A DNA stretch of 27,221 nt from a virus, in IMG/VR virus record IMGVR_UViG_3300044535_002318, positions 1 to 27,221 of that record. One strand, written 5' to 3'. A program made the translations under genes and the position numbers. This document shows, in pieces, positions 7,059-14,618 of this stretch (position 1 is its first letter; every line of letters begins with the position of its first letter). The notes beneath the pieces were generated by a model, which worked only from the letters and a program-made list of their open reading frames with translations, was not told where the DNA came from and did not search any database.

Positions 7059-7307
7059 CTAAAACGCTTTTAACCACTTAACAATATCTTCTAACTCTAA
7101 TTCGTTAGATTCTTCCTCGCCAACTAAATTCTGTAGACGAACCAACTTATCAGACAACTCTTGCTTATTTAGCCCAGTATGGTACATTAAATACTCTTCC
7201 ATTTTAATTAATGCCTCGTGAAGAGCATTTATTGAAACCACACTGAAACCAGAATTATGCATGGCATCTTGCAAAATAGAGTCTTCTTCAGGACTAATGT
7301 TTTCCAT
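7059..7307 (-). CDS. Unknown small acidic protein
   Basis: An 82-residue acidic, mostly helical protein (NALHEALIKMEEYLMYHTG, then ELSDKLVRLQNLVGEEE) with no cysteine and no membrane segment. I do not recognise it. It lies just upstream of the methyltransferase on the same strand, 38 bases away, with a promoter-like pair between, so the two need not be one unit. Confidence 0.55.
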   Translation of the reverse strand: MENISPEEDSILQDAMHNSGFSVVSINALHEALIKMEEYLMYHTGLNKQELSDKLVRLQNLVGEEESNELELEDIVKWLKAF

Positions 7308-7377
7308 GCCTAAAGTATAAACCCATAAACACTTGTTAAAAGGAATGTATAATTAAAAGACAAGGAGATATGTATAT

Positions 7378-7659
7378 ATGAAATGCGATAGATGTGTGTG
7401 GCACGAAATGCCTAATAACACTGTTCGTTTAGTCAAACATGTGGAGCAATGCTCTGCCTGTTCAGATTACGATGTAGTTGCTGTATGGAGAGATGCCGAA
7501 CTCGTTGTAACTAAAGAAGCTCTAGAAACAGACATTGTATTAGAAGAGATTGTTTTTAAAAAATACAAAAAACCTGAAGTATATGTGCAGACAGATGAAA
7601 GAATTGATTCTGGAGAAGTAGCGGTTGAAGAAGAGGAAGTAGTAGAAGAAGAAGTATAA
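7378..7659 (+). CDS. Small cysteine-pair protein with acidic tail
   Basis: A 93-residue protein opening with CDRCVWHE (C3, C6) and a second pair CSAC near residues 30-33, spaced like a zinc ribbon, followed by a mixed segment and a Glu/Val-rich acidic end (EEEEVVEEEV). AAGGAG stands about 10 bases before the ATG and TATAAT about 30 bases upstream. It is flanked by leftward genes on both sides. Function unknown; zinc binding is inferred from the cysteine spacing. Confidence 0.65.
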   Translation: MKCDRCVWHEMPNNTVRLVKHVEQCSACSDYDVVAVWRDAELVVTKEALETDIVLEEIVFKKYKKPEVYVQTDERIDSGEVAVEEEEVVEEEV

Positions 7660-7666
7660 GTACTAA

Positions 7667-8638
7667 TTAATAACGTACTGCTTCTAAACTATCTAAAACC
7701 TTTTCTTTAGAAATTGTTATTAAAAACGCTGCTATATCTTGTACACCAAAACTTATAATAAAATTACCTTTATGCTCAACTAATCCTGACGCAAACTCAA
7801 CGCCAGACTTTCTAAACTGAAAATGATCTGAGATACCAATAATCTTACCTTTTTCATCAAAACGAACAAAGCAATGAGTGTAGTTTCTTATAAAAGCATT
7901 AACGGTGCCAAAAGAATTATTCTCTTGAACCGTTGTGTGTCTACCTATAGTTCTATGCATAATTCCTAAATAAGTTGAATCCTTTAAACTTATAAGATTA
8001 GTGTTACCTCTTAAAGCATGAAGATCACTATTGTCACTCATTAGTGTAGTTAGCACACCATTTTTAACGGTGGCATTAGGACCATAAATAAAATCAAAAT
8101 TGGGGTTATTGTCTGGAGGAAGCATCCAGTTCTTTTCTGGTCTCTTTACTTCTATGCCAGGAAACTTCTCCATGTGAACTACTTTTTCTGCTTTTGCATC
8201 AAGTCTACAAATTGCCATTCTTGCAACTTCACAGAGTTCTTTCTCCATCATCACACAAGTAAAATGCCAAGCATTATCTCTCCAAAAAAGTTTTGGATCT
8301 TCCATACCTCTATCAAGTTTTATATTAAGTTTAGAAAAATCTATTTGACGAAGATTTTTTAATTCAAAGTCTTTATCCAACTCAGCAAAATATACTTTAT
8401 TTTTTATCAGACCAGAGGAATGGCTAACCGTATAAGCACCATTTGGTGCAATGTAATAATTACTTGACCTTATTGCTACTGCATAACCCTTCTTAGGTGA
8501 GTGACCAATTGAAGGATTTGTTGCAGACCAATGGGTATCTTTAGGATCTACATATCTAGCAAGTTCTTTGCATGCTGCATCAAAAGGTGGATTTGTTAAT
8601 TTTGCATAGTCATAGAGACTTACTACTGGACTAGGCAT
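7667..8638 (-). CDS. Five-bladed beta-propeller glycosidase-like protein (GH43/GH130 type)
   Basis: A 323-residue protein with the look of a GH43/GH130-like beta-propeller: GMEDPKLFWRDNAWHFTC (about 110-128, with the acidic ED pair), EKNWMLPP, DFIYGPN, LRGNTNLI and YLGIMHRT, and GVEFASGLVEHKGNFIISFG near the end. Family members cleave or phosphorolyse glycosides; phage relatives often stand next to glycan-transfer genes and their substrates are unknown. It overlaps the SAM methyltransferase gene by 8 bases and has a clear AAAGGAG site, so the two act as a pair. It may modify or recognise host surface glycans. The fold is more secure than the reaction. Confidence 0.6.
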   Translation of the reverse strand: MPSPVVSLYDYAKLTNPPFDAACKELARYVDPKDTHWSATNPSIGHSPKKGYAVAIRSSNYYIAPNGAYTVSHSSGLIKNKVYFAELDKDFELKNLRQIDFSKLNIKLDRGMEDPKLFWRDNAWHFTCVMMEKELCEVARMAICRLDAKAEKVVHMEKFPGIEVKRPEKNWMLPPDNNPNFDFIYGPNATVKNGVLTTLMSDNSDLHALRGNTNLISLKDSTYLGIMHRTIGRHTTVQENNSFGTVNAFIRNYTHCFVRFDEKGKIIGISDHFQFRKSGVEFASGLVEHKGNFIISFGVQDIAAFLITISKEKVLDSLEAVRY

Positions 8639-9419
8639 CGTAAACTCCTTTAGGATATCTATCTACTACTTCAGATATTTTTCTTGAAACACCAAAAATA
8701 TTATCTCCCACATGATCCATTCTATAGCCAATGGCTTTCAATTTATTTACATCATGAAAAACAGGATCTTCAAAAGTATTCTCTGTCCAAGCTTTTCCAT
8801 CAAAACCTGCACTTTTTAAAAGACTAACTAAAGAATGAATACTGTACTCGTAATTATGCCTATGATATGCAGGTGGCACTTGGTAGTGCATATAAAAGTA
8901 TGGCTCTATGCCATTAAGCATTTTTGTAATAGATAAAGAACTAACAGCATTAGGAGTAGTAGTAATTAGAGTTCCTTTAGGTTTTATAACTCTATTAATC
9001 TCAGAAAGCATGGCCATAGGATCTATCTCCATATGTTCAAGAACTTCACAACAAATTACATAATCAAAAGTGTCTGGCTTTTCTTTAATTAAATGCTTTT
9101 CTAAATCTAATTGGTATGTAGTGGCCTCTACCTGTTTTCCACCAAACTCAAAAGTTTTCTTAACTACAGAACTCTTCTTCTCATCTAACTCTGTAACATA
9201 AACTTCTAAATCAGGAGCGAACTCTTTTAAAACTATTGGAACTAAACCACTAGTTGCAACCTCTAAAAGTTTTCCTTTAGGTTCCTGATCAAGTAAAACT
9301 TGAATAGTTCTAAGAAATCTTCTTTCATGAGTTTTATGATAGCTATCATCTTTAGGTATAAGTTTACTTACAAAACTAGCAAGTTTAGGGTTTATGTCTT
9401 TATAAGTATCTTTTATCAT
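8631..9419 (-). CDS. Class I SAM-dependent methyltransferase
   Basis: A 262-residue Rossmann-fold methyltransferase. Motif I is the degenerate LLEVATSG (about 54-61), the acidic end of strand 2 is VTELDE (about 78-83), and FDYVICCEVLEHM (about 117-129) and LSEINRVIKPKGTLITTTPN (138-157) are typical of the Methyltransf_11/31 group. The C-terminal part has many aromatic residues and histidines (YFYMHYQVPPAYHRHNYEYS). It is not a DNA methyltransferase by motif. Together with the beta-propeller gene that follows, a glycan or small-molecule O-methylation is a reasonable guess. Confidence 0.85.
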   Translation of the reverse strand: MIKDTYKDINPKLASFVSKLIPKDDSYHKTHERRFLRTIQVLLDQEPKGKLLEVATSGLVPIVLKEFAPDLEVYVTELDEKKSSVVKKTFEFGGKQVEATTYQLDLEKHLIKEKPDTFDYVICCEVLEHMEIDPMAMLSEINRVIKPKGTLITTTPNAVSSLSITKMLNGIEPYFYMHYQVPPAYHRHNYEYSIHSLVSLLKSAGFDGKAWTENTFEDPVFHDVNKLKAIGYRMDHVGDNIFGVSRKISEVVDRYPKGVYDA

Positions 9420-9433
9420 TAGTTTGGTCGCAG

Positions 9434-9634
9434 TTAACTACTACTTACTACACCCTCTCGCTTCTCTGCTCTTATCCTCAGTTTTTCTGGTGAGTATCCT
9501 CCAACAGTTCTACCTGTTGCCTTACCTCTTCCAGAAACTGCTGGAGCAGTGCGTGGATTCTGTTTTCTTGCTTTAGTGCGACCACTACTTTGAACAGGTT
9601 CGCTAAAACCTTTACCTTTTTTCTGTTTTCCCAT
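9434..9634 (-). CDS. Small, highly basic, low-complexity protein
   Basis: A 66-residue protein rich in Lys, Arg, Gly and Ser (GKQKKGKGFSEP, SGRTKARKQNPRTAP, GRGKATGRTVGG). It is probably disordered and could bind nucleic acid. No ribosome-binding site is evident. It sits in the leftward operon between the FmdB-like gene and the methyltransferase. Not recognised. Confidence 0.55.
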   Translation of the reverse strand: MGKQKKGKGFSEPVQSSGRTKARKQNPRTAPAVSGRGKATGRTVGGYSPEKLRIRAEKREGVVSSS

Positions 9635-9679
9635 AGCAAAAGAATACTAAATAAAATAAGCGACTATATGTAGAAACGC

Positions 9680-9853
9680 TTAACCTCTAGAGGAATAAAA
9701 ACCAGAACCCTTAAAAAGCACTGGATTACTTGTAAAAACTCTTTTAAGAGGTTTACTACATACTGGACACAGTGTTTTAATCTGCTCTGAGCCCATTGGA
9801 CGCTCCTCTAAATAAGAGTGCCCGTCTTCACATTGATATTCGTATGTAGCCAA
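9680..9853 (-). CDS. FmdB-family zinc ribbon protein, TTG start
   Basis: A 57-residue frame starting at TTG and reading ATYEYQCEDGHSYLEERP, then CPVCSKPLKRVFTSNP and ending VLFKGSGFYSSRG. This is the FmdB (CxxC_CxxC_SSSS) zinc-ribbon pattern: a first cysteine at 8, here with Gly-His (CEDGH) where C-x2-C is usual, the CPVC pair at 29-32 and the closing GSGFY. It starts 10 bases after the reductase stop; GTGAG nearby may be the ribosome-binding site. The family is common in Actinobacteria and occurs in phages; its role is unclear. Confidence 0.8.
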   Translation of the reverse strand: MATYEYQCEDGHSYLEERPMGSEQIKTLCPVCSKPLKRVFTSNPVLFKGSGFYSSRG

Positions 9854-9863
9854 AATCTACTCA

Positions 9864-11924
9864 CTATTTTGAGTTATCTGCAATAAGACGGATTTCGCAA
9901 GCGTCTGTAGTGCAGTAAGCCTCACCGATAGCGTCAGAAGCCATTCCAGCATAAACACCAGAGAAGTCGATAGGGAACAACTTCATAGTTGCATCTACAT
10001 ACTCTTCTTCAGTCATTTGTGTATATGGCATTTGAGGATAAGTAAAGTTTCCTGATGGTAAGAAACTTACAGTTTTTAGTTGTCCGTCATACATATGAAG
10101 GACAGTTCCAACATGCTCTTTCTCTGTTTCAGGATTAAACGAAATAGTTACAGAGACAGAGTTATCTGACCAGTAGCGTTGTGCAGTTGCTGCAAGCGCC
10201 ATCTTTTCAAAAATAGTTACATCTTTTTCTGCACGCTCTGCATCTGATTTGATAGGAAAGAAAACAACAGAAGTTGTGTCAGGTGATTCTGAAGCTGGTT
10301 CAACTCTATAGTTTGCCATTTTAAAAAGTGGAAGCATTGCATCAGAGTTAGCAAAACGAATTGCTCTTAAGAAATACTTTCCACCTGGAGTCCAGTGAAC
10401 TCCTGGGCTTTCACCTGCAAGAATTGAAACGGTGCCAGAAGGCTTAACGGTTGTAGTTTTGATTGACTCACGAATACCAAGCCACTCTGAATAAGTTGTG
10501 TCGTAGTTCTTAATATTTTTATAACCTTCATCCATCCAATCACGCAAAATTGGTAAACCAACTTTGTCAGCAAAATTTGCAACACCTGACATAGAAGTAC
10601 CAATACGACGATTACGTTGCATGATTGCGTTTGTCTCTTCCCAGTGAGTTGGAAGAAGAGTTACAGTCTTTGCATAAAGATAAGCGAACTTTAGTGTGCG
10701 CTTGTAATCTTCTAAAGACTCATGACGATTTAGATAAGTTTCAACAAGAGTACACATTTCATATGACTCAAGTGATTGTTCAGCGCAAGGGTTGTAACCT
10801 GCAATGCGATGATCTTTATTATTAATTGGATCTGCAAGACGGCCATACTTTTTAGAGACATCCATCCAAATAACGCCAGGTTCACCATTGCGAGCGATAC
10901 CATCAACAATTTTTGATAAGTCTTGACCAACGCTAACTGCAACTGAGTTATTACTCATCCAACCCCAGCCAGGAGCTTTTGGATCGTAAGAATTACGCTC
11001 TGGAAAAATATCAGCATTTTTTAGATTTAAAAACTCATCGTCATCAATAGAGCCAATAAGAAGTTCAGCACTACGACGTACGTTGCCAGATACAACACAA
11101 ACACCAATTAAGTTTCCAATATCTGCAATATCTCTTTTTGTTAACTTCTCTCCAGCACGATTGTTAAACAAATTATGTATGTAGTTATGTAGTCTTTCTA
11201 GAGGTTCGTGACCTGCAGCAGTTCCACCGAAAGTTGAAATAGGTGCGCCAGCAGGACGGATTAGAGAGTAATCAAACTCTAAGCAATTCTGTTCAGGCTT
11301 TAAATAAGAATTAACAAGCATGGTTAGAGAGTCAACCCAACCCTCGCGAGTGTCAGGAATTTCAAACTTTACGCACTCTTCAGATTTTGGTTTGTAAATT
11401 GTAAAATCTTTTTCAGCACCTTTATCATCAAAGCCAACACCAACGCCAAGCATTGATGCTTCCATTAAAAATCCAAAAGGTTTTGCTGGATCGTTCTTTG
11501 TCATTTCTAAAGTAGAAACAAAAGCACAGTTTTGTAGTGCTGCTGAGTTTCTTTGCTCATTAACAATTGGAGTTCCCATAACCCAAAGTCCACGTCCTGG
11601 TGGAGTCCACTTCAAATTGAATAAACGATCAAATGCTTCTTTAGCAGATGCTTGACCGCGAGTATCGTTCCAAGGTAAACGGTTAGTTTTGCAATGATCT
11701 TTTTGTAATGAATACATGCCATTAATAACACGCTCACAAACATCAACCCAAGTCTCTTTAGTTCCATCCTCTTTAAGTCGAGAGTAAGTACGAAGAAAAG
11801 TAATCTCTCCAACAGAGTTATCAGCAGCGTCTCTATAACCAAAAGGTGATTTTTTACTTCTGTATCCTGATACAAAGTCCTCTGACAACTTAAAAGACAA
11901 TACTAATGACAATTTCTTCTCCAT
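9864..11924 (-). CDS. nrdJ: Adenosylcobalamin-dependent ribonucleoside-triphosphate reductase (class II)
   Basis: A 686-residue monomeric class II reductase of the Lactobacillus leichmannii type (739 residues). All catalytic residues are present: C133 (LQNC), the thiyl-radical C380 with E382 (NPCAEQ), C391 (YEMC), and the C-terminal redox pair C671/C676 (YCTTDAC); spacings 380/391 and 671/676 equal 408/419 and 731/736 of the model enzyme. TTVKPSGTVSILAG is also conserved. It turns NTPs into dNTPs with coenzyme B12, giving the phage its own DNA precursor supply without oxygen dependence. It is the largest gene of the leftward operon, and an 85-base gap before it could hold a promoter. Confidence 0.96.
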   Translation of the reverse strand: MEKKLSLVLSFKLSEDFVSGYRSKKSPFGYRDAADNSVGEITFLRTYSRLKEDGTKETWVDVCERVINGMYSLQKDHCKTNRLPWNDTRGQASAKEAFDRLFNLKWTPPGRGLWVMGTPIVNEQRNSAALQNCAFVSTLEMTKNDPAKPFGFLMEASMLGVGVGFDDKGAEKDFTIYKPKSEECVKFEIPDTREGWVDSLTMLVNSYLKPEQNCLEFDYSLIRPAGAPISTFGGTAAGHEPLERLHNYIHNLFNNRAGEKLTKRDIADIGNLIGVCVVSGNVRRSAELLIGSIDDDEFLNLKNADIFPERNSYDPKAPGWGWMSNNSVAVSVGQDLSKIVDGIARNGEPGVIWMDVSKKYGRLADPINNKDHRIAGYNPCAEQSLESYEMCTLVETYLNRHESLEDYKRTLKFAYLYAKTVTLLPTHWEETNAIMQRNRRIGTSMSGVANFADKVGLPILRDWMDEGYKNIKNYDTTYSEWLGIRESIKTTTVKPSGTVSILAGESPGVHWTPGGKYFLRAIRFANSDAMLPLFKMANYRVEPASESPDTTSVVFFPIKSDAERAEKDVTIFEKMALAATAQRYWSDNSVSVTISFNPETEKEHVGTVLHMYDGQLKTVSFLPSGNFTYPQMPYTQMTEEEYVDATMKLFPIDFSGVYAGMASDAIGEAYCTTDACEIRLIADNSK

Positions 11925-12009
11925 CTACTTGTAAACAAAAACAAACACTATGTTAGTGGTTGATTGATATTTCTTGGGGTTACCCTCTTGGGAATATTAA
12001 GTATACAAG

Positions 12010-12252
12010 TTATTCGAAAAGATTAATTTGATTCGGATAAACTTCATCTTTAACTTTGACACCTAGAACAACACTAATAGCTGCTTTAACGCCTGCACAA
12101 AAATGTTCTGGTTGTTCTGAAAACTCTGCTGCTTTTAAAAGATTCTCTAACTTAGTAGCAAGAGAGTGTCTTACCTCTGCCTCTACTAAACTTCTAGTTG
12201 CGTCCCAGTGAGACCAATCAACGCCAACGTAAGCAGAATTATCGTAACTCAT
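12010..12252 (-). CDS. Unknown small protein upstream of nrdJ
   Basis: An 80-residue protein, helical in the middle (SLVEAEVRHSLATKLENLL), with one cysteine (HFCAGVKAA), ending in YPNQINLFE. That end resembles a short clamp- or partner-binding tail (QxxLF-like, here QINLF), so beta-clamp binding is conceivable. It overlaps the upstream DUF4406 gene by ATGA. No family recognised. Confidence 0.6.
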   Translation of the reverse strand: MSYDNSAYVGVDWSHWDATRSLVEAEVRHSLATKLENLLKAAEFSEQPEHFCAGVKAAISVVLGVKVKDEVYPNQINLFE

Positions 12253-12551
12253 AGTAAGTCTCCAATATCTTTAATAGGGATGTCGCATTGAGAAGCAACC
12301 TCAACCTCAAGTTTAGCCCCAAGAGAGTCTTGCCACCCTGGTAACAGGGCTACTATTTCGCAGTCGAGAAGGGCTCTTATATCTTCTCTCATAAAATCTG
12401 CTCTAGGTTTTGAACTATCCCCATCGAAAAGTTCAGACGGATCAAAAACTTTAAAACCTTTATCTCTTAATAACTTTGCTGCTTGCCTAAAAGCAGGGTA
12501 ATTAAAATCTTCTATTCCAGTCATGGGACCAGACAGATAAACACTTTTCAA
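12249..12551 (-). CDS. DUF4406 protein, nucleoside 2-deoxyribosyltransferase-like
   Basis: A 100-residue protein with the DUF4406 signature: YLSGPMTGIEDFNYPAF at the start (residues 4-20), GFKVFDPSEL, REDIRALLDCEIVALLPGW and SLGAKLEVEVA near 80-89. The fold relates to nucleoside 2-deoxyribosyltransferases, and the conserved DxxALxxC, LLPGW and GAxxE elements match that active site. Many phages carry one; the substrate is unproved, but nucleotide metabolism fits its place three genes from the ribonucleotide reductase. It has 4-base overlaps on both sides. Confidence 0.85.
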   Translation of the reverse strand: MKSVYLSGPMTGIEDFNYPAFRQAAKLLRDKGFKVFDPSELFDGDSSKPRADFMREDIRALLDCEIVALLPGWQDSLGAKLEVEVASQCDIPIKDIGDLL

Positions 12552-12793
12552 TCTCTAACTCCAAACAAAGACTTAAATATATCTAAACAGGTAGGACAAA
12601 CTGGATATTTATCAGGGTCTCTAGAGGGAACCCAAATTTTCCCACAAAGAGCCACTACTGGAGTGCCTTCAATTAGAGCTTTGGTTGCCTCTTCTTTTTC
12701 AACGTAGTGAGAGAATCTTTCATGATCTCCGTTGTCGTTAGTAACGCCAGACGTTTCTAATTCTTCAATTAGAAGATTTTTCATTGCACTCAT
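12548..12793 (-). CDS. DUF3039 zinc-binding protein
   Basis: An 81-residue protein with the DUF3039 pattern: DHERFSHYVEKEEAT, then GTPVVALCGKIWVPSRDP and YPVCPTCLDI. H24, H28, C50, C65 and C68 are candidate zinc ligands. DUF3039 is characteristic of Actinobacteria and common in their phages, with no known role, so this is a good host marker. The first of two possible ATGs is chosen because it keeps the longer N-terminus; starting three codons later is also possible. Confidence 0.85.
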   Translation of the reverse strand: MSAMKNLLIEELETSGVTNDNGDHERFSHYVEKEEATKALIEGTPVVALCGKIWVPSRDPDKYPVCPTCLDIFKSLFGVRD

Positions 12794-12801
12794 ATTTAAA
12801 A

Positions 12802-13017
12802 TTACTTTTCTATCAATCTTTTAATAAATTTTTTAAACTTCTTCTTTTTGTAGTATTTTTTTGCAATTTTTACAGATGTCAGGCAGTCTTCGTAAACTAA
12901 TCGATATTGGCTATCCTCGTTATAGAAATCCCACTCTAAGGGGTTCCGTTTCTTACTTAAATTTCTTTGCTTCAAAACTGCTTCAGTTGCCTTGTGTGCC
13001 AGTTTTTTACTCTTCAT
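12802..13017 (-). CDS. Small basic protein
   Basis: A 71-residue very lysine-rich protein, with an N-terminus KSKKLAHKATEAVLK and a C-terminal run of Lys and aromatic residues (KYYKKKKFKKFIKRLIEK). The middle (NPLEWDFYNEDSQYRLVYEDC) is acidic and aromatic. Nucleic-acid binding is possible. AGGGA about 7 bases before the ATG may be the ribosome-binding site. Not recognised. Confidence 0.55.
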   Translation of the reverse strand: MKSKKLAHKATEAVLKQRNLSKKRNPLEWDFYNEDSQYRLVYEDCLTSVKIAKKYYKKKKFKKFIKRLIEK

Positions 13018-13055
13018 TTGAATCCCTAGTCCTTTGCGTCGATAAAACTATACCT

Positions 13056-13268
13056 CTAAGAACGGGTAAATAGGCTATAAACAATGAAAATACCTAAAAT
13101 AACTAAACACCCTAGAAGCACCCAACCGTCTCCCGTAGAGCCTCTATTTATGTAATATCTGCTCTCTTCATAGAGTTCATAGTCCTCTTGACCTAAAGGC
13201 GTGTATGGGCTTTCTGGACCCTTTAAGCCTGTTTTCTCATGCTTTGGCTTAGAAACACGTCTGCCCAT
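13056..13268 (-). CDS. Small C-terminally anchored membrane protein
   Basis: A 70-residue protein with a basic, proline-rich N-terminal half and one membrane segment at about residues 49-66 (WVLLGCLVILGIFIVYSLF). The upstream GGATGAGG is a fair ribosome-binding site. It is the first gene of the leftward operon next to the divergent control region, so it would be transcribed early within that unit. No homology recognised. Confidence 0.6.
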   Translation of the reverse strand: MGRRVSKPKHEKTGLKGPESPYTPLGQEDYELYEESRYYINRGSTGDGWVLLGCLVILGIFIVYSLFTRS

Positions 13269-13462
13269 AAAGCCTCATCCTTTCCATAAGTAGGTAGAGA
13301 GTACCACCTAAAGGGGCTATTTTCAGCTATTTTGTATTATATAGCATGTCGTTTTTAAATGCAAAAAGGGGCCTACTTTCCTGCATTTTTGTCTATAATA
13401 AAGGGGGTTTTCTATTATAGATGAAAAAGGGTCAAAAACAACAAAAAACTCTAAGTTTGTGA

Positions 13463-13546
13463 ATAGTATACTTTTTTGCCTTTTAGGTGGTATACTATCC
13501 AAAAAGTAACTAGTTATATCTAAAATAGTAAAATAGTATAACTATT
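13463..13546. repeat. Cluster of ATAGTATAC palindromic repeats
   Basis: ATAGTATAC (13463-13471) and its reverse complement GTATACTAT (13490-13498) are followed by the palindromes TAACTAGTTA (13507-13516) and AATAGT-ata-ACTATT (13532-13546). The regular spacing resembles operator or iteron-like binding sites. Confidence 0.6.
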
Positions 13547-13553
13547 AAACTAT

Positions 13554-13647
13554 CCATCTAACATCAATAAAACTAAAGTTACTCGTATTCATAGAGACTT
13601 TATCTCCACGCCTATAGTAAAGTATAGTTAGAATTGATGTTAGATGG
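13554..13647. repeat. Perfect 15-bp inverted repeat
   Basis: CCATCTAACATCAAT (13554-13568) and its exact reverse complement (13633-13647) enclose 64 bases. A smaller CTATA/TATAG pair lies inside. There is no T-tract, so a plain terminator is unlikely; a cruciform, an origin element or the stem of an RNA are options. Confidence 0.8.
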
Positions 13648-13797
13648 TTGGTTTATTTTAGTTAATTTAGGTGTTATAGTTGCATATTTTTTTATAGTGT
13701 GTATAGTGTTAGTGTATTGATGGATATAGGGGTAGTTGCGTATGGTTTTAGGTGCGTGCTATCGTCTTAGCCAAAGACAAAGAGATGAGGTAAGAAA

Positions 13798-13974
13798 ATG
13801 CAATACAAAGAAAATTGGTTTCCAATTGGATTACTTTTAGTTGTTATATCAATGTCAATGGAATCTTGGGGTAAATATGTTGTAGGAACTTTTGCAGCAT
13901 TATTTATTTTAGCTTCTTTTGGATCATCAACTAACAAAGAAAAAAATGACTACAAGAGATACTACAAACCTTGA
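13798..13974 (+). CDS. Small membrane protein
   Basis: A 58-residue frame (MQYKENWFPIGLLLVVISM) with two short hydrophobic segments (about residues 9-20 and 28-42) and a charged C-terminus. GATGAGG about 8 bases before the ATG is a fair ribosome-binding site. It is the first gene of the rightward operon, and its stop overlaps the TTG start of the next gene by 4 bases. Function unknown. Confidence 0.6.
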   Translation: MQYKENWFPIGLLLVVISMSMESWGKYVVGTFAALFILASFGSSTNKEKNDYKRYYKP

Positions 13975-14201
13975 GCAAAGTAGATGAAGCCATAGATGCC
14001 AGAGGAATACCAACGGCTGTATGTCCTCTTTGTGGAAGTGATTGGTTCTATGTTCCAGTTAAGTTTAACCTAGAAACACACAAAATCTCTGCATGGGGAA
14101 CTGATGGATACTGCTACTCATGCTCTAGCAAAGTTACTGTTGTAACTCCTGTAGATGGTGAGGTACTACTTGATGAAGATGAAGACGATAACAATGAGTA
14201 A
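13971..14201 (+). CDS. Small zinc-ribbon protein, TTG start
   Basis: A 76-residue protein starting at TTG, with CPLC at about 18-21 and CYSC at about 48-51 spaced as a zinc ribbon, and a final Asp/Glu-rich tail (LLDEDEDDNNE). The TTGA overlap with the previous stop supports the TTG start and coupled translation. Function unknown. Confidence 0.65.
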   Translation: MSKVDEAIDARGIPTAVCPLCGSDWFYVPVKFNLETHKISAWGTDGYCYSCSSKVTVVTPVDGEVLLDEDEDDNNE

Positions 14202-14412
14202 AAAGAAACTAGAAGTTATCAAAGGTGGTAATCAAGAACTGGATATAGAAATACCAGAACTAGACAAAAGAGTAGAGATTGCTTCAACGGCTCTACTTAA
14301 ATACTGGTTCCCTAAAAGGGTTCCAGAAGATATTGAAAAGTGGGCAGAAATTGCTTACAACGATGCTTCAGCAGTAATTAAAGCCCTAGAAAAGAAAGGC
14401 TACCTTAAATGA
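14194..14412 (+). CDS. Unknown small protein
   Basis: A 72-residue protein beginning MSKKKLEVIKGGN. An ATG 13 codons further upstream would run through the previous gene; the start here is preferred because it gives an 8-base overlap like its neighbours. It is helical and charged, with ALLKYWFPKRVPEDIEKWAEIAY in the middle. No family recognised. Confidence 0.55.
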   Translation: MSKKKLEVIKGGNQELDIEIPELDKRVEIASTALLKYWFPKRVPEDIEKWAEIAYNDASAVIKALEKKGYLK

Positions 14413-14618
14413 CCTTAAGAGAATATTTCCTAATAGGTGCTGTTACCTTTGCGTCTAGTTTTCTAGCAATCTTTAGTTTCTCACTTATGTCGTTTTTTCA
14501 TAAAAGAAAAATAGCACTGAGAATGATAGATGACCTAAAAAGCGAAATAGAGACAGAAATGAAATTTAGAGACATAGTTAAAAGTAATTTTAAATCGGAA
14601 GGAGTAGACGATGAGTAA
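14409..14618 (+). CDS. Single-pass membrane protein with coiled tail
   Basis: A 69-residue protein with one N-terminal membrane segment (about residues 6-30, YFLIGAVTFASSFLAIFSFS) and a charged helical tail (MIDDLKSEIETEMKFRDIVK). ATGA overlap with the gene before it and an 8-base overlap with the one after. Function unknown. Confidence 0.6.
   Translation: MTLREYFLIGAVTFASSFLAIFSFSLMSFFHKRKIALRMIDDLKSEIETEMKFRDIVKSNFKSEGVDDE

Larger units (their letters stand above)
13269..13797. other. Gene-free divergent control region
   Basis: About 530 bases without a convincing gene separate the leftward and rightward operons. It is very AT-rich and dense in inverted repeats, annotated separately. It also holds CTATAATA at 13393-13400 facing TATTATAG at 13413-13420, an 8-bp inverted pair containing opposed -10-like hexamers, but no good -35 boxes. 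GTCTT/AAGAC near the right end forms a small hairpin just before the next gene. It is the best place in the window for divergent promoters, an operator or a replication origin; the sequence alone does not decide. Confidence 0.5.

Noticed and set aside
11925-12009. A cobalamin riboswitch before the B12-dependent reductase
   Set aside because: The gap is about 85 bases, too short for that class, and only small GGGT/ACCC-type pairings are seen.
13743-13841. A 32-codon frame (MVLGACYRLSQ...) before the 13798 gene
   Set aside because: It overlaps the better supported membrane-protein gene and the hairpin before it, and has no clear ribosome-binding site.
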